Shown piece after piece: positions 9,007 to 14,462 of a stretch of DNA of 64,000 nucleotides; positions within the stretch are counted from its first letter, which is position 1; the number at the start of each line of letters is the position of its first letter. The position numbers were made by a program, and so were the translations under genes. Location of the stretch: assembly GCF_030209445.1 (NCBI RefSeq), contig NZ_JARVSD010000001.1, forward strand, positions 124,001 through 188,000, written 5' to 3'. The notes beneath the pieces were generated by a model. The model searched no databases. It was not told the DNA's origin and was given only the letters and a program-made list of their open reading frames with translations. Origin of the DNA: Promicromonospora sp. MEB111 (lineage in GTDB: Bacteria; Actinomycetota; Actinomycetes; Actinomycetales; Cellulomonadaceae).

Positions 9007-9897
9007 ATGGAATCTGCGTTCGAGAAGGCACTACGCGCACGAATCATCTCCTGGGTCCAGGAGCGCGCCGAAGCCAACGGCGGCTTTCTCAACCGCAGCG
9101 AGCTACTCGAATTCCACATCGACGGCCAGAAGCTCCCGGTTGTCGACTACTCCCGGGGCATACGGAACCCCGCATCCTTCGAGTCGACGTTGTCCATCGT
9201 GAGCGCCACCGATGGGCCGTACGACGACACCGAGTCCGACGACGGTCTTCTCCACTACGCGTACCGCGAGGGAGACCCGTGGTCGGGCGACAATCGAAAG
9301 CTCCGCAACGCCATGGCCACGGGCGCACCGCTGATTCTGTTCCGCAAGGAGGTGCCGAACATCTACACACCTGTGACTCCGGTCTACGTCGTCGAGGACT
9401 ATCCGGAGGATCGGACCTTCATCATCGCCCTCGATGAGTCCTTCAACTTCGTGCACGACGTGCGACACATGCCAGACGCGCAGCGAGGCTATGCGCGTCG
9501 GCTCGCAAAGGAGCGACTGCATCAGCCGGCCTTTCGCACGCGCGTCATCATCGCGTACGACACGCAGTGCGCGGTGTGCGAGCTGAAGCATGGCTCGCTG
9601 CTCGACGCGGCGCACATCATTCCGGACTCACATGAGCGCGGCATCCCCACCGTCAACAACGGACTTGCTCTCTGCAAGATCCACCACGCTGCCTACGACC
9701 AGAACATGCTCGGCGTGACGCCGGATTTTCAGGTCCGCGTTTCCCGTGCGCTGCTCGATGAGGTCGATGGTCCGATGCTGAAGCACGGACTGCAGGAGAT
9801 GCATGGCAGGAGCATCCAGCTCCCCCGACGCCGGGCCGACCGACCAAGCGCCGAGTTCCTGGCGTGGCGATATGAGCGGTTCGGAATGCGTGCCTGA
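9007..9897 (+). CDS. HNH endonuclease (putative restriction-type nuclease)
   Basis: 296 residues; ATG 9007 has GAGG 7 nt upstream. The C-terminal half carries a complete HNH nuclease motif with zinc-binding cysteines: CAVC (C188, C191), AAHII (H203), a conserved NN pair (N217, N218) and CKIHHAAYD (C223, H226, H227). This is the layout of the HNH domain in putative restriction endonucleases and McrA-like proteins, which cut DNA using a His-metal finger. The N-terminal half (about residues 1-140) could be a target-recognition region; it contains DGLLHYAYREGD and NIYTPVTPVYVVEDYP, as seen in related solo HNH proteins. No methyltransferase lies nearby, so it may act on modified or foreign DNA. 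The nuclease call is firm, the biological target is inferred. Confidence 0.85.
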   Translation: MESAFEKALRARIISWVQERAEANGGFLNRSELLEFHIDGQKLPVVDYSRGIRNPASFESTLSIVSATDGPYDDTESDDGLLHYAYREGDPWSGDNRKLRNAMATGAPLILFRKEVPNIYTPVTPVYVVEDYPEDRTFIIALDESFNFVHDVRHMPDAQRGYARRLAKERLHQPAFRTRVIIAYDTQCAVCELKHGSLLDAAHIIPDSHERGIPTVNNGLALCKIHHAAYDQNMLGVTPDFQVRVSRALLDEVDGPMLKHGLQEMHGRSIQLPRRRADRPSAEFLAWRYERFGMRA

Positions 9898-9928
9898 TGT
9901 GCAGTTGACCGGCTGAACGTGACGCAGA

Positions 9929-10912
9929 TCAGTTCCGGAGCAGCGCCTGTAGCTCGCCGATCCGGATCTGCGTGGTGGCCGGCTGCGCCGTGAAGGGGAT
10001 CTCGCCGACCTGCCCGCCGCTGCTCTGCCATTCGACGGCCCAGTACGCCCTACCCGTGAGGGTCAGGGTGCCCGGGCTGCTGTTGAGATCGGCGCCGAAC
10101 CCGCAGGTGGGCGACGGCTCCGCGCTGTTGCGACCGTCATATGGCGTGCCCGGAGCGTTGGCCCCCTCGCAGGAGATGGCGCCCACCGTGGTGCCGTTCG
10201 CCGACGTCAGTGTCCACTCAACACGATCGAGAGTGCCCGTGGCTGTGACGGTCAGCCCGCCGCCGCCCGCGGAGCGGGTGATCGGGCCGATCGTGTTCTC
10301 GGCGCGGTTCGCGATCCACAACCAGATGGGCAAACCGATAGTTCCGACTGCATTTGCGTTGTTGGTGGACGCCGGCGGTGTGGAACCGATCTGGCCCATG
10401 GAGAGGTTCATGGCGGCTACTGCGCGCTGTGCGAGTTCCTCGGCCGATGGACCCGTTGCCGCTGGAGCGCTAGGGCGCCAATAAACGGCATAACCATCAC
10501 AGGCATCCGGCGGTGTGTCGTTTTGCGCGCACTCCGGCGGCGTGCATTCCACGAGAAATCCATCTTCGTGGCCCTCCCAGTCATTGCCATCCTGGGGGTT
10601 GTCGGAGAACACACGCTCATAGCAGCGACCGTTCCACGAACCATATGGGGACGAGCATGGAACCTCTTCCCCTTGGAAGCGGCAGACCTGCGGTCCTTCT
10701 CCACCGCCATCAGGGTTGTCACCACCACCATCGTCTCCGCCACCTCCCTCATCTTCACAGGGGACGACAACACCGTCAGGCAGTGTCACCGGAATACACA
10801 CTTCCGCCATGGCTGTCGATGCCGGAGCGAACACAGCTAGCACAGTCGCTAGCGTGATCGCGGATGAGACAAGGCCTTCGCGAAGTTTCGACGCAACCCG
10901 TGACTTCAGCAT
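9929..10912 (-). CDS. Exported PKD-like/beta-sandwich protein (second gene of exported pair 1)
   Basis: 327 residues with a signal peptide (hydrophobic LVSSAITLATVLAVFAPAS and an AMA cleavage-like end). It then has an acidic/glycine linker (DEGGGGDDGGGDNPDGGG), several cysteines (EEVPCSSPYGSWNGRCYER) and a C-terminal region with ELAQRAVAAMNL, GLPIWLWI and TVTATGTLDRVEWTL, ending in IRIGELQALL. This C-terminal order matches a family of exported actinobacterial proteins often mislabelled 'ATP/GTP-binding protein'; no nucleotide-binding motif is present. ATG 10912 has GGAGAAA upstream and overlaps the stop of the preceding gene by 7 nt, so the two are translationally coupled. Its partner and design match the pair at 12424-13889. 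Function unknown; surface location inferred. Confidence 0.78.
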   Translation of the reverse strand: MLKSRVASKLREGLVSSAITLATVLAVFAPASTAMAEVCIPVTLPDGVVVPCEDEGGGGDDGGGDNPDGGGEGPQVCRFQGEEVPCSSPYGSWNGRCYERVFSDNPQDGNDWEGHEDGFLVECTPPECAQNDTPPDACDGYAVYWRPSAPAATGPSAEELAQRAVAAMNLSMGQIGSTPPASTNNANAVGTIGLPIWLWIANRAENTIGPITRSAGGGGLTVTATGTLDRVEWTLTSANGTTVGAISCEGANAPGTPYDGRNSAEPSPTCGFGADLNSSPGTLTLTGRAYWAVEWQSSGGQVGEIPFTAQPATTQIRIGELQALLRN

Positions 10913-11571
10913 GCTTTCTCCGGATGCGGAGTCTCCGTATTGACCGTCCAAGCCGTCTCCGGCCCTTGGTGGCGAATCAGATACGAGAAAATGTATCGGC
11001 TCGGTGCACCCGCTTGGCGTGCAATCAGATCTCCGTTCTTGTCGAAGTTCTTGACACGACTAAAGTCGACACAGGCTGTTAAAGCCACCGATTCGAAGCC
11101 ATTCTCGTTCGGCTTGTAGTCAGTAACTTCCGAACTAACCACCTCGGCCGAGCCGGTAGTGTACCGACCTTCACTCGCGAGTTGCTCGAAAGCATCGCCC
11201 GTAGGACCCCAAATATCAGGGTTTCCCCAGAACGGGAGTAGCTTGTCTGCCCAGTCCTTGTAGCCGTTGTTTGCGACCTGGGCCGTCGTCTCGTAGTACT
11301 CCGTCAGCCGCGCCTTCGCGTCCGCGATGTTCTTGGCCTTGATCTGCTCCGGCGTCGTCGGAGACGCGGACGGCTCCGGGGCCGGCGTCGCGGAAGGACT
11401 CGCGGAAGCCGACGCCGAGGGGGACGATGATCCCGGCCCGGGGATCGCACCCTGGACCGTCTCCGGCTCGAACACTCCCGACCGCACGACTGCGAACGCC
11501 GCCACCGCAATGACTGCGACCCCGATGAGGACGGCGATGGTGCGCTTGGGCGTGATGGCGGACGAGACCAT
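10906..11571 (-). CDS. Exported/membrane-anchored NTF2-like protein (first gene of exported pair 1)
   Basis: 221 residues. One N-terminal transmembrane segment (TIAVLIGVAVIAVAAFAVV) is followed by a serine/alanine/proline linker (SSSPSASASASPSATPAPEP) and a globular domain from about residue 80 (IADAKARLTEYYETTAQVAN, then DAFEQLASEGRYTTGSAEVV and VALTACVDFSRVKNFDKNG). Helix-then-strands with VxACVDxS is typical of small NTF2-like/DUF4878-type extracellular domains. ATG 11571 has GGGAG 8 nt upstream. It is the first gene of a two-gene operon with the exported beta-sandwich protein. The same order, an anchored NTF2-like protein then an exported sandwich protein, recurs at 12424-13889, where the first gene is a DUF6318 lipoprotein. 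Function not known. Confidence 0.75.
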   Translation of the reverse strand: MVSSAITPKRTIAVLIGVAVIAVAAFAVVRSGVFEPETVQGAIPGPGSSSPSASASASPSATPAPEPSASPTTPEQIKAKNIADAKARLTEYYETTAQVANNGYKDWADKLLPFWGNPDIWGPTGDAFEQLASEGRYTTGSAEVVSSEVTDYKPNENGFESVALTACVDFSRVKNFDKNGDLIARQAGAPSRYIFSYLIRHQGPETAWTVNTETPHPEKAC

Positions 11572-11753
11572 CGGCGACTCCCTCAACTTCGGGCACAACT
11601 CAGTGAACACGGCCGGAACAAGGGTGCGCTACATCCGTCTTCCCGGCAAGGCGCCTCCGTGATAATTCACAACATCTCGCCAACACAGGGCAAGCACGAG
11701 CCACAGACTTGCCATGTCTCGACTTTGACAGGAGGGTCGCTCATGTCGATTCG

Positions 11754-11767
11754 TTGCGTATATGCAA
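11754..11767. promoter_or_regulatory. Operator-like near-palindrome TTGCGTATATGCAA
   Basis: TTGC...GCAA arms around an A/T-rich centre. It is 12/14 identical to TTGCGTATCCGCAA at 13919-13932, and related to TTGCGTATACGCAC at 63823-63836. Two of the three copies lie in front of the paralogously organised exported-protein operons. This is consistent with a dimeric repressor site; the regulator is not identified. Confidence 0.4.
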
Positions 11768-11790
11768 CTCGGGTGGCGAATGTTGCAATC

Positions 11791-11804
11791 CCTCTACAGG
11801 CTTG
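11791..11804 (+). repeat. 14-bp direct repeat CCTCTACAGGCTTG, copy 1
   Basis: Identical to 14107-14120. Copy 1 begins 68 bp before the ATG of the DUF1016-like gene, copy 2 begins 69 bp before the ATG of the HicB-like gene, both in the same orientation, and each is followed within 3-4 nt by CATGA. The equal distance suggests a promoter, leader or shared operator rather than chance. Confidence 0.5.
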
Positions 11805-11858
11805 AGCCATGAGCCTTCTGACTGCCCGATCCGAGCCCGTCCACCGGACCGGTGAGCA

Positions 11859-12383
11859 ATGAACATGTTCCGACGCACCGACTCCGGGCCCGAGGGGTTC
11901 GAGGACGTCATCGACGAGATCACCGAGTCGATCCGCCGCACCTTCACCGGCATCATCGTCGACCATCTGGAGGACCTGCTTGCCGTGCCCTCCCGCCACA
12001 TGTGCCTGGTGGACCGGCACATGGAGCTGATGGAGGACGAGCGCGACTACACCGTCGACCTGCTGCTCTTCCACGTGACCCAGCTGCGGTACATCGCGAT
12101 CCAGGTCCACGTCGGTCGCTTCAATACGGCCCTGATCGCCCGCACCCGGTACACGGTGTCGCTCGTGGACGACCTCGTACGCATCCCCGAGACCCACAGC
12201 CCAACGGTCGGGATCCTGCTCTGCACCGACGCACCGGCCGACCAGATGGCCGGCCCGGTTGCCGTCGCCCTGTACGACGATCTGTCGCACGCGGAACAGG
12301 TGGATCTGCCGCTGCCACTTGAGCTCACCGCACTGGTCGACCGCTGCCTCGACAACACGACCGCCAAGCACGCGGTCTCGTGA
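11859..12383 (+). CDS. Solo, degenerate PD-(D/E)XK domain of the DUF1016 (YhcG) family
   Basis: 174 residues. From about residue 20 the chain follows the C-terminal nuclease domain of DUF1016/YhcG proteins in order: a FTGIIVDHLEDLL helix, then DYTVDLLLFHVTQLRYIAIQ, then VGRFNTALIARTRYTVSLVD, then HSPTVGILLCTDAP, then MAGPVAVALYDD. In active family members the second block reads (F)x-D-L-L-F-Y-H...V-x-E-L-K. Here the aspartate (D67) is kept but the E-x-K pair is Q82-V-H84, so metal-dependent cleavage is unlikely. The usual N-terminal domain (about 150-200 residues) is missing. It may be a decaying remnant or a repurposed non-catalytic protein. ATG 11859 follows GGTGAG. Family assignment from motif order; loss of activity inferred. 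Confidence 0.72.
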   Translation: MNMFRRTDSGPEGFEDVIDEITESIRRTFTGIIVDHLEDLLAVPSRHMCLVDRHMELMEDERDYTVDLLLFHVTQLRYIAIQVHVGRFNTALIARTRYTVSLVDDLVRIPETHSPTVGILLCTDAPADQMAGPVAVALYDDLSHAEQVDLPLPLELTALVDRCLDNTTAKHAVS

Positions 12384-12423
12384 GCACCGAACGCACGATC
12401 CCGAGCCATCCGGAGGGCCGGCG

Positions 12424-13305
12424 TCAGCCGCCGTACAGGTCCTCCACCAGTCGTGCTCTCGCCTCCAGGATCTCCAGGCTGCCCGACGACGACGCCGTGG
12501 TCGCCTCTCCCGGCACGTCACGCCAGGTGGGCTCGCCGGCCAGGCGGAACTGACCGCTCCAGGTGGTGGTGAGCGAGATGGTCGCCGTGCCCTGCTTCGC
12601 GTAGGCGTGCGCGATGGTGTGGGCGGGGTACGGGGCGCCCGGGTCGGTGGTGCTCAGCGGAGCAGTGCCGTCGCCGAAGTCCCAGGAGTAGTTGCTGGGG
12701 ACCGCGCGGATATCCACCGGGATGCCGAACAGTTCGGTGCTGACCGTCCGGGGTTCCCGATCGGTGAACGCGATGGTGTCGGCGTTGACCAGCGTCCAGC
12801 CGTCCGGCGGCTGCACGTTCACCTCCGACGGCGCGATCTGCATCTCCTGGAACGCCCGTGCCGCGGCGGCGGGGATGTCGACCTGCCGACGCCGCTCGGC
12901 CAGGCAGGACTCGTCCTCGACCAGTGCGGCGTCCGACCACTCGCCCGACACCTGACGCTGCTCGAACAAGGCACCGACTGCCTGCTCGTCGTCGTCGCAC
13001 TCGATGCCCTCGTAGGCGAGCTGGTGACCCTCGTCGCAAGACTCGGCGAGCACCGTGGCCCCACCGAGATCACGCAGGAAGCACAGTGCGGGAGTAACGC
13101 GCCATTGGCGTACAGGCGGTGCGGTTGACGGTGACCCGCGATCGCCAGCGGCCTCGATTGGAGTGGTCGCGACTCCTATTGGAGTGATTGCTTCTACCGA
13201 GACCTTGTCGCGTTCCGATGTCCCACTAAAAGTCGGCTGTTCATTGGCCTGAGGCACCGCAAGAACCATCGCGCCGGCCAGGAGAACCGCGCTGACCGCG
13301 CTCAC
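12424..13305 (-). CDS. Exported PKD-domain protein (second gene of exported pair 2)
   Basis: 293 residues. GTG 13305 overlaps the TGA of the upstream lipoprotein gene (GTGA), which fixes the start and gives an immediate hydrophobic signal segment (AVSAVLLAGAMVLAVPQA). A middle region contains several cysteines (CFLRDLGG, ESCDEGHQLAYEGIECDDDE, ESCLAERRRQ). The C-terminal domain has the PKD signature: YSWDFGDGTAPLSTTDPGAP, then TIAHAYAKQGTATISLTTTW, a Greek-key sandwich common in surface proteins. It ends EILEARARLV, recalling the IGELQ end of the protein at 9929-10912. The matching actinobacterial family pairs such PKD proteins with DUF6318 lipoproteins, exactly as here. Probably surface-located; no enzyme motif. 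Confidence 0.8.
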   Translation of the reverse strand: MSAVSAVLLAGAMVLAVPQANEQPTFSGTSERDKVSVEAITPIGVATTPIEAAGDRGSPSTAPPVRQWRVTPALCFLRDLGGATVLAESCDEGHQLAYEGIECDDDEQAVGALFEQRQVSGEWSDAALVEDESCLAERRRQVDIPAAAARAFQEMQIAPSEVNVQPPDGWTLVNADTIAFTDREPRTVSTELFGIPVDIRAVPSNYSWDFGDGTAPLSTTDPGAPYPAHTIAHAYAKQGTATISLTTTWSGQFRLAGEPTWRDVPGEATTASSSGSLEILEARARLVEDLYGG

Positions 13306-13889
13306 GACTTCGGCCTCGGCGCGATCGCGACGACCACCCAATGGCCATCCTTGCGACCAATCTCAACACGATGAGCAGACACCTGTGCCTCAGCGGACGA
13401 GACTACAGAACCATCAGGCGCTAGTGTCTCCGACGCCGCCTGATTGACTTCTACGTCAAGCGGGTAGATGCCGGTTAGATCGTCCTGGACGAAGCGATCG
13501 AGAATCTTCACCTTGGTCGTTCCGCCTTGGAAGACTTGATTTCGATCCTTAATCCGTTCAGCGTCTTTGACCGCCTGCTCGCAGAACCCGCACGCCCGGT
13601 GCGACATCGCCTCGAACTCCTCCGTGTCCCCCGTGGCCATCACGTACGGGTAGAGCTCGATGAAGTACTCCGCCGCAGCCGCCGCCCCCTTCGCGTCCGT
13701 GCGCTTCATCGCCTCGGGACGCTCCGGCTTGGCCGGCGACGACGGGGACGGGCTCGCACTGGCCGCGGGCGTCGGAACACCCGTGGGGGACGCGGAGACG
13801 TCAGGATCCCGCGGCGAGCCCGTGCACGCCGTCAGCGCCAAGCCGGCCGTCACGATCAGCCCGACCGCGCGCATCACCATGCCGCTCAT
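13302..13889 (-). CDS. DUF6318-family lipoprotein (first gene of exported pair 2)
   Basis: 195 residues with a lipoprotein signal: short basic start, hydrophobic VGLIVTAGLALTAC with the lipobox cysteine, then a low-complexity Ser/Pro/Ala linker. The mature domain (about residue 75 onward) has the DUF6318 signature: GAAAAAEYFIELYPYVMATG, then FEAMSHRACGFCEQAVKDAE with the paired C-x-x-C, then a beta-rich end VEIGRKDGHWVVVAIAP. DUF6318 is an NTF2-like actinobacterial lipoprotein family of unknown function. Three in-frame ATGs (13889, 13880, 13874) are possible; 13889 is nearest a purine-rich leader. Its stop overlaps the start of the PKD gene. An operator-like inverted repeat (13917-13934) lies 28 bp upstream. 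Confidence 0.85.
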   Translation of the reverse strand: MSGMVMRAVGLIVTAGLALTACTGSPRDPDVSASPTGVPTPAASASPSPSSPAKPERPEAMKRTDAKGAAAAAEYFIELYPYVMATGDTEEFEAMSHRACGFCEQAVKDAERIKDRNQVFQGGTTKVKILDRFVQDDLTGIYPLDVEVNQAASETLAPDGSVVSSAEAQVSAHRVEIGRKDGHWVVVAIAPRPKS

Positions 13890-13916
13890 CCCCGCACCCC
13901 GCCCCCTCGGCCACGC

Positions 13917-13934
13917 CGTTGCGTATCCGCAACG
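13917..13934. promoter_or_regulatory. Inverted repeat CGTTGCG-TATC-CGCAACG
   Basis: Perfect 7-bp arms with a 4-bp spacer, centred about 37 bp upstream of the DUF6318 lipoprotein start on the minus strand. Its core TTGCGTATCCGCAA matches the element at 11754-11767 in 12 of 14 positions. Position and symmetry fit an operator for the exported-pair operon. Confidence 0.45.
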
Positions 13935-14037
13935 ACCGGGAATGACGCTAGCCGGGCCCCCGGGATCCGGAAAGTGGGCCCTGTGGAAAACCTTGGGGAC
14001 GGGGCGCATCCTCGCCCGGAGGAAGGGTGCTTCGTAT

Positions 14038-14053
14038 CCGACATATATGTCGG
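14038..14053. promoter_or_regulatory. 16-bp perfect palindrome CCGACATATATGTCGG
   Basis: Fully symmetric, A/T-rich centre in GC-rich DNA, lying in the 286-bp divergent gap between the DUF6318 lipoprotein gene and the HicB-like gene. It looks like the binding site of a dimeric helix-turn-helix regulator. No second copy was noticed in the window. Confidence 0.45.
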
Positions 14054-14106
14054 TATCACCGCTAAAAGGTGGTCAATATGAGTTTCAAGTAGCGGATCGC
14101 AAAGTT

Positions 14107-14120
14107 CCTCTACAGGCTTG
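14107..14120 (+). repeat. 14-bp direct repeat CCTCTACAGGCTTG, copy 2
   Basis: Identical to 11791-11804 and placed 69 bp before the HicB-like ATG, matching the distance of copy 1 to its gene. The two copies bracket the DUF1016-like gene and exported pair 2. Confidence 0.5.
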
Positions 14121-14175
14121 CCGTCATGACATCTCATCACGTCGGCACCACCGCGCCACGGCCGGCGAGCCCGGA

Positions 14176-14382
14176 ATGAACAGGTACACCGTGGTCGCGT
14201 ACCGCGACGAGCGACGCTGGACGCTGCGCGCGGTCGGCGTCCCTGGCGCCGTCAGCCACGCGGTCTTCCTGGACGACGCCGAGGCCGCCCTCCGCACCCT
14301 GCTCGCGCGGCTCACCGGTGAGGACGCCGGGAGCTTCGCCATCGACCTCGCGCCGATCCCTGGCCCGGGCGGGTTCGACTGA
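14176..14382 (+). CDS. HicB-like small protein
   Basis: 68 residues beginning MNRYTVVAYRDERRWTLRAV and continuing VPGAVSHAVFLDDAEAALRT. The order strand - charged turn - strand with a tryptophan - (V)PG - helix with an acidic start is that of the HicB-like partial RNase H fold found in HicB antitoxins and solitary HicB-like proteins. No HicA partner and no DNA-binding tail are visible, so a toxin-antitoxin function is not supported. GAG about 9 nt before ATG serves as a ribosome site. The leader shares a 14-bp repeat with the DUF1016-like gene. It is followed 9 bp later by a strong hairpin. Fold call moderate, function unknown. Confidence 0.6.
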   Translation: MNRYTVVAYRDERRWTLRAVGVPGAVSHAVFLDDAEAALRTLLARLTGEDAGSFAIDLAPIPGPGGFD

Positions 14383-14391
14383 GCGCAAAGA

Positions 14392-14426
14392 GTTACGGAC
14401 AGCAGACGTTGTCTGCTGTCCGTAAC
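14392..14426. terminator. Long perfect hairpin between convergent genes
   Basis: GTTACGGACAGCAGAC and its exact reverse complement are separated by GTT (16-bp stem, 3-nt loop). It sits between the HicB-like stop and the stop of the LysM/BTAD gene, so it can end transcription from both sides. There is no T-run, as is usual in this kind of genome. Confidence 0.75.
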
Positions 14427-14462
14427 ACCGCCCCCGCGGTAACGCTCTCGGCGGGCCCGACG

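Larger units (their letters stand above)
11572..11858. other. 287-bp divergent intergenic region with two repeated motifs
   Basis: This lies between exported pair 1 (minus) and the DUF1016-like gene (plus). It contains no ORF with a credible ribosome site. It holds the near-palindrome at 11754-11767 and a 14-bp direct repeat at 11791-11804, each with a second copy upstream of the corresponding genes at 13.9-14.1 kb. It is therefore probably a shared regulatory interval. Confidence 0.6.

Noticed and set aside
14176-14382. HicAB toxin-antitoxin system
   Set aside because: No HicA-like double-stranded-RNA-binding small ORF was found on either side, and the HicB-like protein lacks a DNA-binding tail.
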